Below, one piece after another: positions 44,164 through 53,437 of a stretch of DNA of 64,000 bases. The DNA is taken from the NCBI GenBank assembly GCA_944386565.1, contig CALXBO010000077.1, positions 1-64,000 on the forward strand, given 5' to 3'. The translations under genes were made by a program, and so were the position numbers. The notes beneath the pieces were generated by a model. That model saw only the letters and a program-made list of their open reading frames with translations. It did no database searches and had not been told where the DNA came from. Source of the stretch: an uncultured Ruthenibacterium sp. (GTDB lineage Bacteria > Bacillota > Clostridia > Oscillospirales > Ruminococcaceae). The number at the start of each line of letters is the position of its first letter. Position 1 is the first letter of the stretch.

Positions 44164-46005
44164 ATGACACAGGAACTGCGTGCGGCACTTGCCGCCGTTC
44201 AAAAGCCCGGGCGTTATACCGGCGGAGAACCGGGCTGCGTCTATAAGGACAAAGACAAAGTAGATCTTCGTTTCGCATTCTGCTTTCCTGACACCTATGA
44301 GGTCGGAATGTCCTTTCTGGGCATGAAGATCCTCTATGAGATCCTCAATGCCAGAGAGGATATCTGGTGTGAAAGAGCGTTCATGCCCTGGGTGGACATG
44401 AAAGAGGAAATGGAAAAGCGCGGCATTCCTCTCTATGCTCTGGAGAGCAAGGATGAACTGCGCGCTTTCGACATGGTCGGATTCACGCTTCAGTATGAGC
44501 TCTCCTATACCAATATTCTGGCGATGCTTGATCTGGCGCATATCCCGTTCTATGCGGCGGAGCGAGGGGAAGATATGCCCATTATTGTCGCGGGCGGCCC
44601 GTGTGTATGCAACGGCGAGCCGCTGGCTGATTTCTTCGATCTTATGATGCTCGGAGAAGGCGAGGTCCAGCTCCCCGCGGTGTGCGACACAGTGATTCAG
44701 GGGCGAAAGGAAGGGCTTTCGAAGCAGGAGATCCTGCGGCGCTGCGCGCAGATCGAAGGCGTTTACATCCCCTCTCTGTATGATGTTTCCTATCTGCCGG
44801 ACGGGCGGATTCAGAGCGTACAGTCCCGGGACGGTGCTCCGGCAGTCGTGACCAAGGCGATCATCCGCGATATGAATACGCAGCCGCTCCCGACGCATTT
44901 TGTCGTTCCGATGATCGGTGCCGTCCATGACCGTGCACAGATCGAAGTCCTGCGCGGATGTGTGCGCGGGTGCCGTTTCTGTCAGGCCGGTTTCCTGTAT
45001 CGTCCGATGCGGGAGCGCAATGCGGACATGCTCTCCGAGGCCGGGCGGCAGCTGTGCGAGAATACCGGATACGATGAGATCTCTCTCACGAGCCTGTCCA
45101 CCAGCGATCACAGCCAGCTGGAGACGCTGCTGGACGATATGCTCACGTGGACGCCGGAAGAGCATGTCAGCATGTCGCTCCCGTCGCTGCGCATCGACAA
45201 TTTTTCGCAGAGTCTCGTGGAAAAAACAACTCGCGTCCGCAAGAGCGGCCTGACGTTTGCGCCGGAAGCCGGAACGCAGCGTCTGCGGGATGTCATCAAC
45301 AAGAATGTGACATGGGACGAGATCGAGCGCACGTGCACACTGGCGTTCAACGCGGGATACACCTCGGTCAAACTGTACTTCATGATGGGCCTTCCCACGG
45401 AAACCATGGAAGACATCGAAGGGATCGCCGAGACCGCACAGCGCGTTGTGGATCTGTACTACAAGAATCCCAACAAGCCGAAGGGCAAGGGCGTTTCCGT
45501 GTCGATCAGCGTTGCCTGTTTTGTTCCGAAGCCTCATACGCCGTTCCAGTTTGTCCCGCAGGACACCATGGAGTCACTTCACGAAAAGCAGCAGCATCTG
45601 CTTCGCAGCGTGAAGAGCCGGAAGATCAGCGTGAGTTACCACGACAAGCGCATCAGTTTCCTGGAGGCGGTATTTGCAAAAGGAGACCGCCGTCTTGCGC
45701 CGGCTTTGTGTGAAGCCTACCGCCGAGGGTGTTTCTTTGACGGCTGGGATGAGCACTTCCATTTTGACACCTGGATGGAAGTGTTCCGGGACCTCGGCAT
45801 CGACCCGGCTTTTTATGCGAACCGCACAATCGGGGAGGACGAGATCACGCCTTGGGAGCACCTTGATTACGGCGTGACCAAAGACTATCTGATCCGCGAA
45901 TATCACAAGGCACAGCAGGCGAAGACCACGCAGCCGTGCAATCGCGCGTGCGCAGGATGCGGCGCAAATCATCTGTTGGGAGGTCCTTGCTTTGATTACC
46001 GTTAG
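44164..46005 (+). CDS. Radical SAM protein with B12-binding-like domain (TIGR03960 type)
   Basis: A 613-residue protein with an N-terminal cobalamin-binding-like domain (about 1-200) and a radical-SAM domain (about 240-500). The cluster motif is RGCVRGCRFCQAGFLYRPMRER (three cysteines as CxxxCxxC). The C-terminal end has CNRACAGCGANHLLGGPCF, which may hold another cluster. It is always found next to the DUF2344 gene that follows, often near ribosomal-protein genes. The two are thought to modify an RNA or ribosome component, but their reaction is unknown. A GACAGACGGAAGGA stretch precedes ATG 44164. Family call is sure, function is not. Confidence 0.88.
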   Translation: MTQELRAALAAVQKPGRYTGGEPGCVYKDKDKVDLRFAFCFPDTYEVGMSFLGMKILYEILNAREDIWCERAFMPWVDMKEEMEKRGIPLYALESKDELRAFDMVGFTLQYELSYTNILAMLDLAHIPFYAAERGEDMPIIVAGGPCVCNGEPLADFFDLMMLGEGEVQLPAVCDTVIQGRKEGLSKQEILRRCAQIEGVYIPSLYDVSYLPDGRIQSVQSRDGAPAVVTKAIIRDMNTQPLPTHFVVPMIGAVHDRAQIEVLRGCVRGCRFCQAGFLYRPMRERNADMLSEAGRQLCENTGYDEISLTSLSTSDHSQLETLLDDMLTWTPEEHVSMSLPSLRIDNFSQSLVEKTTRVRKSGLTFAPEAGTQRLRDVINKNVTWDEIERTCTLAFNAGYTSVKLYFMMGLPTETMEDIEGIAETAQRVVDLYYKNPNKPKGKGVSVSISVACFVPKPHTPFQFVPQDTMESLHEKQQHLLRSVKSRKISVSYHDKRISFLEAVFAKGDRRLAPALCEAYRRGCFFDGWDEHFHFDTWMEVFRDLGIDPAFYANRTIGEDEITPWEHLDYGVTKDYLIREYHKAQQAKTTQPCNRACAGCGANHLLGGPCFDYR

Positions 46006-46648
46006 AGCCCGGTTTTCCAAAACGGGAGAAGCTTCTTATATTTCGCTGCTGGATCTTCAAAGGGTGTTTCAGCGCGCGCTGAAACGCTCAGGCATTCCGG
46101 TGTGGTATACGCAGGGGTTCAACCCTCATATCTATATGACCTTTTCGGCGCCCCTGCCGTTGGGACAGGAGAGCGTTGCGGAATGTGTCGACTTCAAGAC
46201 GGAAGATGAGAATTATGACTGGACAGCTGCGGCGCAGCAGCTGTCGGAATGTCTTCCGAAGGGGATCGACGTTCTGCGCATCGAGCCCGTTCGCACGGAT
46301 TCTTCTGCCATTGCGCTCGCCCGGTACGAGATCACCTATGAGCCGGACTGGGCACAGCGGGCAGCCCGCGCATATTCCACCTTTGCGGCCGCATCCAGTG
46401 CGTCGGTCGAGAAAAAAGGCAAGCGCACCGTGAAAACGATTGATCTCAAGCAGTATACCGACGTGGAAAGCGCGCGGGAGACAGCCGACGGTTTTATCCT
46501 TTCCGTTTTCCTTCCGGCCGGCGGTGAACTCACCATCAATCCGGCGCTCCTGACGGATTATCTCAAAGGATTGGCCGATCTGGAAGGCGCTGTGCCCAGA
46601 ATTCTCCGCACGGCGCTTTACACAAAAAACAAGGAAGTATTTGTATAA
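45992..46648 (+). CDS. Radical-SAM-linked DUF2344 protein (TIGR03936 type)
   Basis: A 218-residue protein that is fused to, or follows, the radical-SAM gene in many genomes. The N-terminal VRARFSKTGEASYISLLDLQRVFQRALKRSG and WYTQGFNPHIYMTFSAPLPLGQES are its signature. The TTG start at 45992 lies inside the radical-SAM gene (14-base overlap), with GGGAGG upstream. It has no membrane segment. The partner's reaction is not known, so this gene's role is not either. Confidence 0.88.
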   Translation: MITVRARFSKTGEASYISLLDLQRVFQRALKRSGIPVWYTQGFNPHIYMTFSAPLPLGQESVAECVDFKTEDENYDWTAAAQQLSECLPKGIDVLRIEPVRTDSSAIALARYEITYEPDWAQRAARAYSTFAAASSASVEKKGKRTVKTIDLKQYTDVESARETADGFILSVFLPAGGELTINPALLTDYLKGLADLEGAVPRILRTALYTKNKEVFV

Positions 46649-46654
46649 AATCAC

Positions 46655-46683
46655 TTGCTTTTTCGGGCGGATTGTGATATTAT
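46655..46683 (+). promoter_or_regulatory. Sigma-A promoter for rplS
   Basis: TTGCTT (46655-46660), 17 bp, TATTAT (46678-46683) with TGTGA before the -10. Transcription should begin near 46690. Confidence 0.65.
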
Positions 46684-46692
46684 ATTTGAGCG

Positions 46693-46785
46693 TTATATCC
46701 GCTGTGCCAACAGCGAGGTAAATGTAAATCATTTTACGGGACAGTCCTCTGCCGCTTGATGCGGGTATGAATGTCTTACAAAACA
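46693..46785 (+). ncRNA. Candidate ribosomal protein L19 leader
   Basis: The ~105-nt leader before rplS folds into several short stems: GCTGT/ACAGC around 46701-46714, GTAAATG/CATTTTAC around 46718-46738, CCGC/GCGG around 46753-46764, and a possible GAGG/CCTC closing pair (46715-46718 with 46746-46749). L19 leaders of Firmicutes bind L19 to regulate its own gene. The size, place and multi-stem shape fit, but I cannot score it against the family model here. Confidence 0.45.
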
Positions 46786-46798
46786 TGGAGGATCTATC

Positions 46799-47143
46799 AT
46801 GGACGCAATGAAAATCATTACCGAGGGCATGATCAAGGCAGAGAAGCCCGCATTCAATGTCGGTGACACGGTTCGTGTTTCTGTGCGCATCAAGGAAGGT
46901 GAGCGCGAGCGTCTTCAGGCGTTCGAGGGCACTGTGATCGCGAAGAAGCACGGCGGCATCGCTGAGACCTTTACGGTCCGCCGTTCTTCCTACGGCGTCG
47001 GCGTTGAGCGCGTCTTCCCCATGAACTCTCCGTTTGTGGAGAAGGTTGAGGTCATTCGTCGCGGCCGCGTGCGCCGTGCGAAACTGTATTACCTGCGCAG
47101 CCGCACGGGTAAAGCTGCCAAGACGAAGGAACAGCTTCGATAA
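46799..47143 (+). CDS. rplS: 50S ribosomal protein L19
   Basis: The 114-residue protein sits at the 30S-50S interface. [31 protein letters not shown] and [22 protein letters not shown] are the family signature, and [18 protein letters not shown] ends it. ATG 46799 follows an ATGGAGGATCT ribosome site. It is transcribed alone from its own promoter, as the terminator after it shows. The usual rpsP-rimM-trmD neighbours are not here. Confidence 0.98.
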   Translation: MDAMKIITEGMIKAEKPAFNVGDTVRVSVRIKEGERERLQAFEGTVIAKKHGGIAETFTVRRSSYGVGVERVFPMNSPFVEKVEVIRRGRVRRAKLYYLRSRTGKAAKTKEQLR

Positions 47144-47150
47144 GATTTCA

Positions 47151-47186
47151 AAATGGGACAATGTATATTGTCCCATTTCTTTTTAT
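47151..47186 (+). terminator. Terminator of rplS
   Basis: A perfect 12-bp stem (47151-47162 with 47167-47178) with a 4-nt loop is followed by CTTTTTAT. Read-through would feed lepB. Confidence 0.88.
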
Positions 47187-47216
47187 ATCTTGACGCAGGC
47201 AAGAAAGGACATCACC

Positions 47217-47750
47217 ATGCACAGGCAGCAGGGCAACGGAATCTACGAGTGGTGCGAGACCATCGTGTTTGCGATCTCAGCGGCGCTGATCATTCTGGTT
47301 TTCGGATTTGGGTTTTCGCGAGTGAACGGTTCATCCATGTATCCGACGCTTGTGGAGGGAGAGCAGGTTCTCACATGCTCGTTTCTGTACAGCCCGGAGC
47401 GAGGCGACGTCATCACTACGGATGCCCTGATCCCGTACGGCAAGCCGCTTGTAAAGCGCGTGATTGCTCTGGAAGGGGATACGGTCTGGATCGACGGCAG
47501 CACGGGCAGTGTGTATCTGAACGGCGAGTTACTGGAAGAGGATTATCTTCCGGAAGGGACACTTACGATGCCGGATGACAGAACCGAAGAATTTACCGTC
47601 CCTGAGGGCAAAGTGTTTGTGATGGGCGATAACCGCAGCGGCTCGCTTGACGGCCGAAGTCTCGAGGTCGGCTTTATCGACGAACGCGATATTATCGGTG
47701 AGGTTCTTTTCTGCGTTTCACCTTTTTCCAGTTTCAGGAGAATCGAATGA
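47217..47750 (+). CDS. lepB: Type I signal peptidase
   Basis: The 177-residue membrane protease removes signal peptides from exported proteins. One N-terminal membrane helix (about 14-33) is followed by the catalytic Ser40 in VNGSSMYPTL and the general-base Lys80 in LVKRVIAL. The VMGDNRSGSLDGR box ends the active-site region. ATG 47217 has AAAGGA eight bases upstream, and the longer frame from 47034 lies in rplS. It begins a compact run with rbgA, rnhB, yraN and thrC. Confidence 0.95.
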   Translation: MHRQQGNGIYEWCETIVFAISAALIILVFGFGFSRVNGSSMYPTLVEGEQVLTCSFLYSPERGDVITTDALIPYGKPLVKRVIALEGDTVWIDGSTGSVYLNGELLEEDYLPEGTLTMPDDRTEEFTVPEGKVFVMGDNRSGSLDGRSLEVGFIDERDIIGEVLFCVSPFSSFRRIE

Positions 47751-48613
47751 GCGAAAACGTTAATCATAAAAACATACAGTGGTTTCCGGGACATATGGCG
47801 CGGACACTCCGCGTAATGGAACAGGAAGTCCGGCATGTGGACGTTGTCCTGATCCTTCTGGACGCGCGGATTCCGCGCTCCAGTCTGAATCCCGAGATCG
47901 AGCGGATCACAGCGGGAAAGCCGCATCTGTATTTACTGAATAAGGCCGATCTTGCTGATCCGGACGCGACGGCGCAGTGGGTGCGCTACTTTACGCGCAA
48001 CGGGGACGCGTGTCTTGCCGTCAACAGCAAAAAGCGTTCGGGCGGTGTTCCTGTGCGCAAGGCCATCGACGAAGAGCTCGCCGGGTTGCTTGCCCGCAGA
48101 GCGGGAAAAGGAATGTCCGGTGCGCGCATCCGCGTGATGCTTGCAGGAATCCCGAATGTCGGAAAATCCACTTTCATCAACAGCTTTGCCGGCTCGGCGC
48201 GCGCCAAGGCGGAAGACCGTCCCGGTGTGACGCGCGGCAAGCAGTGGGTCGCAGTGGACGGGTATGATCTTCTGGACATGCCCGGCGTTCTGTGGAAAAA
48301 ATTTGATTCGCTCGAGACGGCCTCCAATCTGGCGTTCATCGGCTCGATCAAAGATGACATCCTTGATGTTGAATCGCTCGCCATGTCGCTGGCGGACGAG
48401 ATGCGCCGTATGCATCCTGACCGTCTGGCGGAGCGCTACAAACTGTCCGCGGAAGATCTCGAACTGGAACCCTATGAGCTCCTTGAACAGATCGGACGCC
48501 GCCGCGGCATGCTGATGTCCGGCGGAGTCGTCGACACGGAGCGCGCCGCGCGTGTTCTTGTGGACGAGTTCCGGGCCGCTAAAATGGGGCGGATCACTCT
48601 GGAAAGGCCGTGA
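47747..48613 (+). CDS. rbgA: Ribosome biogenesis GTPase RbgA (YlqF)
   Basis: The 288-residue circularly permuted GTPase helps finish the 50S subunit. The order of motifs is G4 LLNKADLAD (about 63-71) first, then G1 [10 protein letters not shown] (about 135), then G3 LDMPGV, which is the permuted layout. The N-terminal [11 protein letters not shown] and the C-terminal helical domain fit RbgA. The same rplS-lepB-rbgA-rnhB neighbourhood occurs in Bacillus. It overlaps lepB by four bases. Confidence 0.95.
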   Translation: MSENVNHKNIQWFPGHMARTLRVMEQEVRHVDVVLILLDARIPRSSLNPEIERITAGKPHLYLLNKADLADPDATAQWVRYFTRNGDACLAVNSKKRSGGVPVRKAIDEELAGLLARRAGKGMSGARIRVMLAGIPNVGKSTFINSFAGSARAKAEDRPGVTRGKQWVAVDGYDLLDMPGVLWKKFDSLETASNLAFIGSIKDDILDVESLAMSLADEMRRMHPDRLAERYKLSAEDLELEPYELLEQIGRRRGMLMSGGVVDTERAARVLVDEFRAAKMGRITLERP

Positions 48614-48618
48614 GCGAT

Positions 48619-49221
48619 ATGACAGAGGATTTGTATGCGTTTGACGAAGTGTTCCGCGCAAACGGAGTTTTGTGCGGAGTGGACGAAGCGGGCCGCGGCC
48701 CGTTGTGCGGCCCGGTATGCGTGGCCGCAGTAATCCTTGATCCGGCCAATCCGATCGAAGGGCTGAACGATTCCAAAAAGCTCAGCGAAAAGAAAAGGGA
48801 AGCGCTGTTCCCGGAAATCAAGCAGAAAGCGCTTGCCTATCATGTTGTCATGGTGGGGCCGGAGACGATTGATGAACTGAACATCCTCCGCGCGACCATG
48901 CTGGGGATGAAACAGGCCGTGGAAGGTCTTTCAATTCGGCCTGAATACGTTTTGATCGACGGGAACCGCTGCCCGGATCTTTCCGTTGCGTGCGAAGCCG
49001 TCGTAAAGGGCGATGCAAAGTCTGCCTCGATTTCAGCGGCTTCGATTCTGGCGAAGGTTTCCCGGGATCATTACATGGAAAAACTGGCTCAGGAGTATCC
49101 TCAGTATCAGCTCCAAAAACACAAAGGGTATCCGACCAAAGAGCATTACGCGCTCTTGAATCAGTACGGCGTTGCGCCGATTTATCGCAAGAGCTTTTTG
49201 AAAAAACGCGGATACGTATGA
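48619..49221 (+). CDS. rnhB: Ribonuclease HII
   Basis: The 200-residue enzyme cuts RNA in RNA-DNA hybrids and removes misinserted ribonucleotides. The metal-binding residues are in [14 protein letters not shown] (Asp-Glu) and LIDGNRCP (Asp), followed by [18 protein letters not shown] 48619 is chosen because the GGAAAGG site is 11 bases upstream. The GTG at 48610 is too near that site. It overlaps yraN by four bases. Confidence 0.96.
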   Translation: MTEDLYAFDEVFRANGVLCGVDEAGRGPLCGPVCVAAVILDPANPIEGLNDSKKLSEKKREALFPEIKQKALAYHVVMVGPETIDELNILRATMLGMKQAVEGLSIRPEYVLIDGNRCPDLSVACEAVVKGDAKSASISAASILAKVSRDHYMEKLAQEYPQYQLQKHKGYPTKEHYALLNQYGVAPIYRKSFLKKRGYV

Positions 49222-49574
49222 ACAGGGCTGAACTGGGCCGCATCGGTGAACGCTGTGCGGAGTGGTATTACAGATTGCACGGCTACCGGATTCTGGCAAG
49301 AAACTTCCGGGTGCGCGGCGGCGAACTGGATCTTGTTGCCCGGAGAGGGAAGACTGTCGTTTTTGCGGAGGTCAAGACGAGAAGCAGTTGTGAACGGTCA
49401 CAGCCGTGTGAAGCGGTCGGAGCTGCAAAACAGCGGCGCGTGATCCTTGCCGCGCAATCCTATATGACCCGGTTTTCCGACGATCCGTTTTTTCGCTTCG
49501 ATGTTGTGGAAGTGTATGCCGATTCATTCCCGTTTCGGGTTCGGTGCATAAAAGATGCATTTCAATTAGAATGA
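49218..49574 (+). CDS. YraN/UPF0102 family nuclease-like protein
   Basis: A 118-residue protein of the UPF0102 family, with a PD-(D/E)xK nuclease-like fold. The key residues lie in [25 protein letters not shown] and [10 protein letters not shown] (E, D and ExK). It often accompanies rnhB, as here. Its activity is unproven in most bacteria, but a structure-specific nuclease role in DNA processing has been proposed. The ATG overlaps the rnhB stop. The longer frame beginning at 48990 lies inside rnhB and is not used. Confidence 0.88.
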   Translation: MNRAELGRIGERCAEWYYRLHGYRILARNFRVRGGELDLVARRGKTVVFAEVKTRSSCERSQPCEAVGAAKQRRVILAAQSYMTRFSDDPFFRFDVVEVYADSFPFRVRCIKDAFQLE

Positions 49575-49587
49575 GGGGGAAGTCAGT

Positions 49588-51045
49588 ATGGAGTATACAA
49601 GCACACGAAACAGCGCACTGCGTTGCAGTTCGGCACAGGCGATTGTGACCGGAATCGCTCCCGACGGCGGATTGTTCGTTCCGACGGAATTCCCGACGCT
49701 CGACGTCCGGGAATTGGTCGGGCTGACTTATCCGCAGACAGCCGTGAAGGTTCTTTCCCGCTATCTGACCGATTATGATATTGCTTTTCTGGAGCAGTCG
49801 GCGGAGAAGGTCTACAGCGACGCGAATTTCGGAGGGAAAGCCGGATTTGTCGCGCGCCCGGAAGAAAACAGCTGCCTGCTGGAGCTGTGGCACGGGCCGA
49901 CCTGTGCATTCAAGGACTACGCGCTTCAGATGATGCCGAAGCTTCTCGTGGAAGGCAAAAAGATCATCGGCGACAGCAGTATGACGAAGATCCTTGTTGC
50001 AACTTCGGGTGATACGGGCAAGGCAGCGCTGGCGGGATACGCCGGGTTGGAGGGAATCCGCATCGCGGTGTTCTATCCGAACGACGGAACGAGCGAAGTT
50101 CAGCGCCTTCAGATGGTGACGCAGGACGGAGACAATGTATCCGTGTACGCCGTGGAAGGAAATTTTGACGACGCACAGACCGGAGTGAAGCGCGCGTTTA
50201 CAGATGAAGCGCTGCGCAGTGCACTCGCTGAGAAAGGTGAGAAGCTCTCCAGCGCCAACTCCATCAACTGGGGACGTCTTGTCCCTCAGATCGTCTACTA
50301 TTTCTATAGTTACGCTTCGCTTCTCGGAAGCGGTGCGATCCGGGAGGGCGAGAAGATTGATTTCTGTGTCCCAACCGGTAACTTCGGCGATATTCTGGCG
50401 GGATATTATGCAATGCGCATGGGCCTTCCTGTCGGGCGTCTGATCTGTGCATCGAACTGCAACGACGTCCTGACCGAGTTTCTCTCCACCGGTGTCTACA
50501 ACGCGCGCCGCCCCTTCCATAAAACCACGTCTCCTTCGATGGATATTCTTGTCTCTTCGAATCTTGAACGGCTGCTCTATCACGTTACCGGTGACTCGGA
50601 GCGTGTGCGCGGATGGATGAAGGAGCTGAACGAGACAGGCACCTATACCGTGGACAAACAGACACTGGCTGCAATTCAGGCTGTGTTCGGATGCGGGAGC
50701 GCATCGGATGCACAGGCGGCACAGGCCATTCAGGAGCTGTTCTCCCGGACGCACTATCTGATGGACCCGCACACCGCGGTTGCATGGCATGTGGCGCGCG
50801 GGACGGCAAAGAAAGGCGCGCTTTGCGTGATTCTTTCGACGGCCGACCCGTACAAGTTCCCGTGCAGTGTTCTTGCGGCTCTTGGAAAAGAAGTTCCCGA
50901 GGACGAGTTTGAAGCGATGCGGGAGCTTTCCCGTGCGACGGACACAAAAGCTCCGGATGCACTTGCGGGCCTTCGCGACAGAAGTGTGCGCTTTACGGAA
51001 ACGATTGACCCGGTTTGCATTTCGGATGTAGCGCTCAACCTGTAA
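49588..51045 (+). CDS. thrC: Threonine synthase
   Basis: This 485-residue PLP enzyme converts O-phosphohomoserine to threonine. The PLP lysine is K109 in HGPTCAFKDYALQM, and ATSGDTGKAA is the phosphate-binding loop. Length and the N-terminal MEYTSTRN segment fit the longer class typical of E. coli, yeast and Clostridia. It starts 13 bases after yraN with a GAGGGGGA site. No other threonine-pathway gene or leader peptide is nearby. A terminator follows. Confidence 0.96.
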   Translation: MEYTSTRNSALRCSSAQAIVTGIAPDGGLFVPTEFPTLDVRELVGLTYPQTAVKVLSRYLTDYDIAFLEQSAEKVYSDANFGGKAGFVARPEENSCLLELWHGPTCAFKDYALQMMPKLLVEGKKIIGDSSMTKILVATSGDTGKAALAGYAGLEGIRIAVFYPNDGTSEVQRLQMVTQDGDNVSVYAVEGNFDDAQTGVKRAFTDEALRSALAEKGEKLSSANSINWGRLVPQIVYYFYSYASLLGSGAIREGEKIDFCVPTGNFGDILAGYYAMRMGLPVGRLICASNCNDVLTEFLSTGVYNARRPFHKTTSPSMDILVSSNLERLLYHVTGDSERVRGWMKELNETGTYTVDKQTLAAIQAVFGCGSASDAQAAQAIQELFSRTHYLMDPHTAVAWHVARGTAKKGALCVILSTADPYKFPCSVLAALGKEVPEDEFEAMRELSRATDTKAPDALAGLRDRSVRFTETIDPVCISDVALNL

Positions 51046-51048
51046 ACG

Positions 51049-51081
51049 CAAAAGAGCCTGTCCCGCGGACAGGCTCTTTCC
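51049..51081 (+). terminator. Bidirectional terminator between thrC and the DUF1540 gene
   Basis: A perfect 13-bp stem (51051-51063 with 51067-51079) with a 3-nt loop sits between convergent genes. Confidence 0.88.
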
Positions 51082-51090
51082 GGTTTGGGT

Positions 51091-51249
51091 TTACGCCTCT
51101 TCGAAGGTGTCGCACATGGTTTCTTCGCCGAGAATGGCCATGCGGTTCTTCACCGTGATCGCATTGGCCGTACAGCAGCAGCGGCCGTTGTTGTGGATGC
51201 AGTTTTTCACGTCACAGCTGACGCCCTGAAGAATATGATTTTCTTGCAT
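51091..51249 (-). CDS. DUF1540 domain-containing small Cys-rich protein
   Basis: A 52-residue minus-strand gene with an excellent AAAGGAGG ribosome site. The sequence has six cysteines: GVSCDVKNC, GRCCCTAN and MCDTF. The pattern C-x4-C-x6-CCC-TA...C-x-TF is that of DUF1540, whose members are thought to bind a metal ion. There is no signal peptide. Such small proteins are common in Clostridia and some are spore-related, but no function is established. It faces thrC across a shared terminator and is divergent from the metallophosphoesterase gene 64 bases away. Confidence 0.82.
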   Translation of the reverse strand: MQENHILQGVSCDVKNCIHNNGRCCCTANAITVKNRMAILGEETMCDTFEEA

Positions 51250-51313
51250 TTTTAACGCCTCCTTTGCGCTCTCTTAGTATGTGCGGAGCACCCGGAGGTA
51301 TACGGAGGTCGAG

Positions 51314-51997
51314 ATGGCAGTTTTTACAATCGGCGACACGCATCTCTCGCTGGGGAGCTCCAAGCCGATGGATATTTTTTCCGGCTGGGACAATTATGTC
51401 TGCCGCCTGGAAGAGAACTGGCGCAGGCTGATTTCGGATGAGGATACCGTCGTCATCGCCGGTGATGTGTCGTGGGGGATCAGCCTGGAGGAAGCGAAAC
51501 AGGATTTCGTGTTTCTGAATTCTCTTCCCGGAAAAAAAATCCTGATGAAAGGCAATCACGATTATTGGTGGACGACCGTAAAAAAGATGACGGAGTTTCT
51601 GGAAGCAAACGGTCTGAATACGCTGTCGTTCTTATTCAACAACTGCCATGTCGTGGACGGTACGGCACTGTGCGGGACGCGTTCCTGGCTGTTTGACGTC
51701 GGAGAGCCGCACGACGAAAAGGTCATGAACCGGGAACTCGGCAGGTTAAAGATGTCGCTGGATGCGGCGGGGGATCTTCCCAAGATCGCGTTCCTGCACT
51801 ATCCTCCTCTGTGTGCGGGAGCACATGCCGAGGGCGTTCTCGAGCTGCTGCATCAGTATGGTGTGCGGCGCTGTTATTATGGTCACCTGCATGGGGCGGC
51901 GATCCGGCGCGCGTTTCAGGGAGAGCGCGACGGGATCGAATTCCGGCTTGTCAGCGCGGACAGTGTTGATTTTTGTCCGGTAAAAATTTCAATTTGA
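51314..51997 (+). CDS. Calcineurin-like metallophosphoesterase
   Basis: A 227-residue protein with the five-block metallophosphoesterase signature: GDTHLS (D-x-H), GDVSWG (GD), KGNHDYWW (GNHD), a His in FLHYPPL and YYGHLHG (GHxH). It is cytosolic. ATG 51314 is chosen because GGAGG lies just upstream, and the first strand VFTIGDTH begins at once. The short family to which it belongs is widespread in Firmicutes, and its substrate is unknown. Confidence 0.85.
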   Translation: MAVFTIGDTHLSLGSSKPMDIFSGWDNYVCRLEENWRRLISDEDTVVIAGDVSWGISLEEAKQDFVFLNSLPGKKILMKGNHDYWWTTVKKMTEFLEANGLNTLSFLFNNCHVVDGTALCGTRSWLFDVGEPHDEKVMNRELGRLKMSLDAAGDLPKIAFLHYPPLCAGAHAEGVLELLHQYGVRRCYYGHLHGAAIRRAFQGERDGIEFRLVSADSVDFCPVKISI

Positions 51998-52017
51998 GGT
52001 AGAAATACGGATTTCTA

Positions 52018-52028
52018 TATGCTATAAT
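52018..52028 (+). promoter_or_regulatory. Extended -10 promoter for tig
   Basis: TATGCTATAAT is a perfect TRTGN-TATAAT box, about 40 nt before the trigger factor start. No consensus -35 lies at the right place. Confidence 0.7.
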
Positions 52029-52067
52029 ACAGTACAAAGCGACTATTTTTAGGTTGGAGGACATAAC

Positions 52068-53357
52068 ATGAATCTCGTTAAAAGCGAAAAACTTGAAAAC
52101 AGCAAGCATGAACTGCAGTTTTCGGTGGACGCAGCAGCGTTCAACGAGGCTGTTGAAAAGGCCTTTAAGCGTGAGGGCCGTAAATATAGCATTCCCGGTT
52201 TCCGCAAGGGCAAAGCTCCCCGTCACATGATCGAGAAAATGTACGGTGCGGATATCTTCCACTACGACGCCATCAACGATATCTTCCCGGAGGCCTATGA
52301 GGCTGCGGTGAAAGAGACGGGCATTGAGCCTGTTGACCGTCCTGAGGTTGAGGTCGTTTCGATGAGCGCTGAGGAAGGCGCTGTGCTGAAGGCTGTTGTG
52401 ACGGTCAAGCCCGAAGTGAAAATCGGTGAGTACAAGGGTTTAGAGGCTGTCAAAACGGTCAAAGCTGTGGAAGACAGCGCTGTTGACGCCGAGATCGACC
52501 GTATGCGCGAGCGCAATGCCCGCATCCTGACCCGTGAGGGTAAGGCTGAAAACGGCGATATCACGGATATCGACTTTGAGGGCTTCATCGACGGCACCGC
52601 GTTTGAGGGCGGCAAGGGCGAGCACTTCTCCCTGACGCTCGGCTCCGGCCAGTTCATCCCCGGCTTCGAGGATCAGATCGTCGGCCACGAGGCCGGTGAA
52701 GAGTTTGACGTCAACGTCAAGTTCCCGGAAGAGTATCAGGCCGCTGAGCTCGCGGGCAAGGACGCTACGTTCAAGGTCAAGCTGCACGAAGTCAAGTACA
52801 AGGAGCTCCCGGTTGCGGACGACGAGTTTGCGAAGGACGTCTCTGAGTACGATACGATCGACGAGCTCAAGGCCAGCATCCGCAAGAACATGGAAGAGAG
52901 CAACGAGAAGCAGGCTGAGCTTGAAGTTGAGAACGCTCTGGTCGACAAGGTCATCGAGACGCTCGAGGGCGATATTCCTGCCGTCATGATCGAGAACCGC
53001 ATCGACGAAATGGTGCGTGATTTTGAGTATCGTCTGGGCCAGCAGGGCCTGCGCCTGGAAGACTACATCAAGTACACCGGCGGCGACGAGGCGAAGTTCC
53101 GCGAGGGCTTCAAGGATCAGGCCGACAAGCAGGTCAAGATCCGTCTGGCTCTCGAAGCGGTTGCCGATGCCGAGGGCATCGTGGCGACGGAGGAGGACTT
53201 CGAGAACGAGCTGTCCCGTATCGCCGGCATGTACCAGATGGAGGTCGACAAGGTGCGCTCCCTGGTTCCTGAGACCGAAGTCAAGCGTGATCTCGCCGTG
53301 AACAAGGCCATCGACTTCATCAAGTCCAACGCCAAGATCACCACGGAAACCAAATAA
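52068..53357 (+). CDS. tig: Trigger factor
   Basis: The 429-residue chaperone sits at the ribosome exit tunnel. The N-terminal ribosome-binding loop is [13 protein letters not shown] (about 44-56). The FKBP-type prolyl isomerase domain (about 150-245) has [14 protein letters not shown] and [15 protein letters not shown]. The C-terminal helical arms follow. Codon use in the later part is strongly biased toward G/C-ending codons, as expected for a highly expressed gene. It heads the tig-clpP-clpX group. Confidence 0.96.
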   Translation: MNLVKSEKLENSKHELQFSVDAAAFNEAVEKAFKREGRKYSIPGFRKGKAPRHMIEKMYGADIFHYDAINDIFPEAYEAAVKETGIEPVDRPEVEVVSMSAEEGAVLKAVVTVKPEVKIGEYKGLEAVKTVKAVEDSAVDAEIDRMRERNARILTREGKAENGDITDIDFEGFIDGTAFEGGKGEHFSLTLGSGQFIPGFEDQIVGHEAGEEFDVNVKFPEEYQAAELAGKDATFKVKLHEVKYKELPVADDEFAKDVSEYDTIDELKASIRKNMEESNEKQAELEVENALVDKVIETLEGDIPAVMIENRIDEMVRDFEYRLGQQGLRLEDYIKYTGGDEAKFREGFKDQADKQVKIRLALEAVADAEGIVATEEDFENELSRIAGMYQMEVDKVRSLVPETEVKRDLAVNKAIDFIKSNAKITTETK

Positions 53358-53370
53358 TTCGACAAATGCG

Positions 53371-53410
53371 GCCGATATGCGCCTGTTCCGGGTGCATATC
53401 GGCTGTTATT
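53371..53410 (+). terminator. Hairpin between tig and clpP
   Basis: A 13-bp stem with one G-T pair (53371-53383 with 53391-53403) closes a 7-nt loop. It is followed by TGTTATT. It could end or lower transcription from tig. The T-run is weak. Confidence 0.6.
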
Positions 53411-53437
53411 GAAACATCCCAAAGGAGGCAGACAAGT

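Noticed and set aside
49574..49588. T-box or threonine leader before thrC
   Set aside because: Only 13 bases separate yraN and thrC, too short for any leader control.
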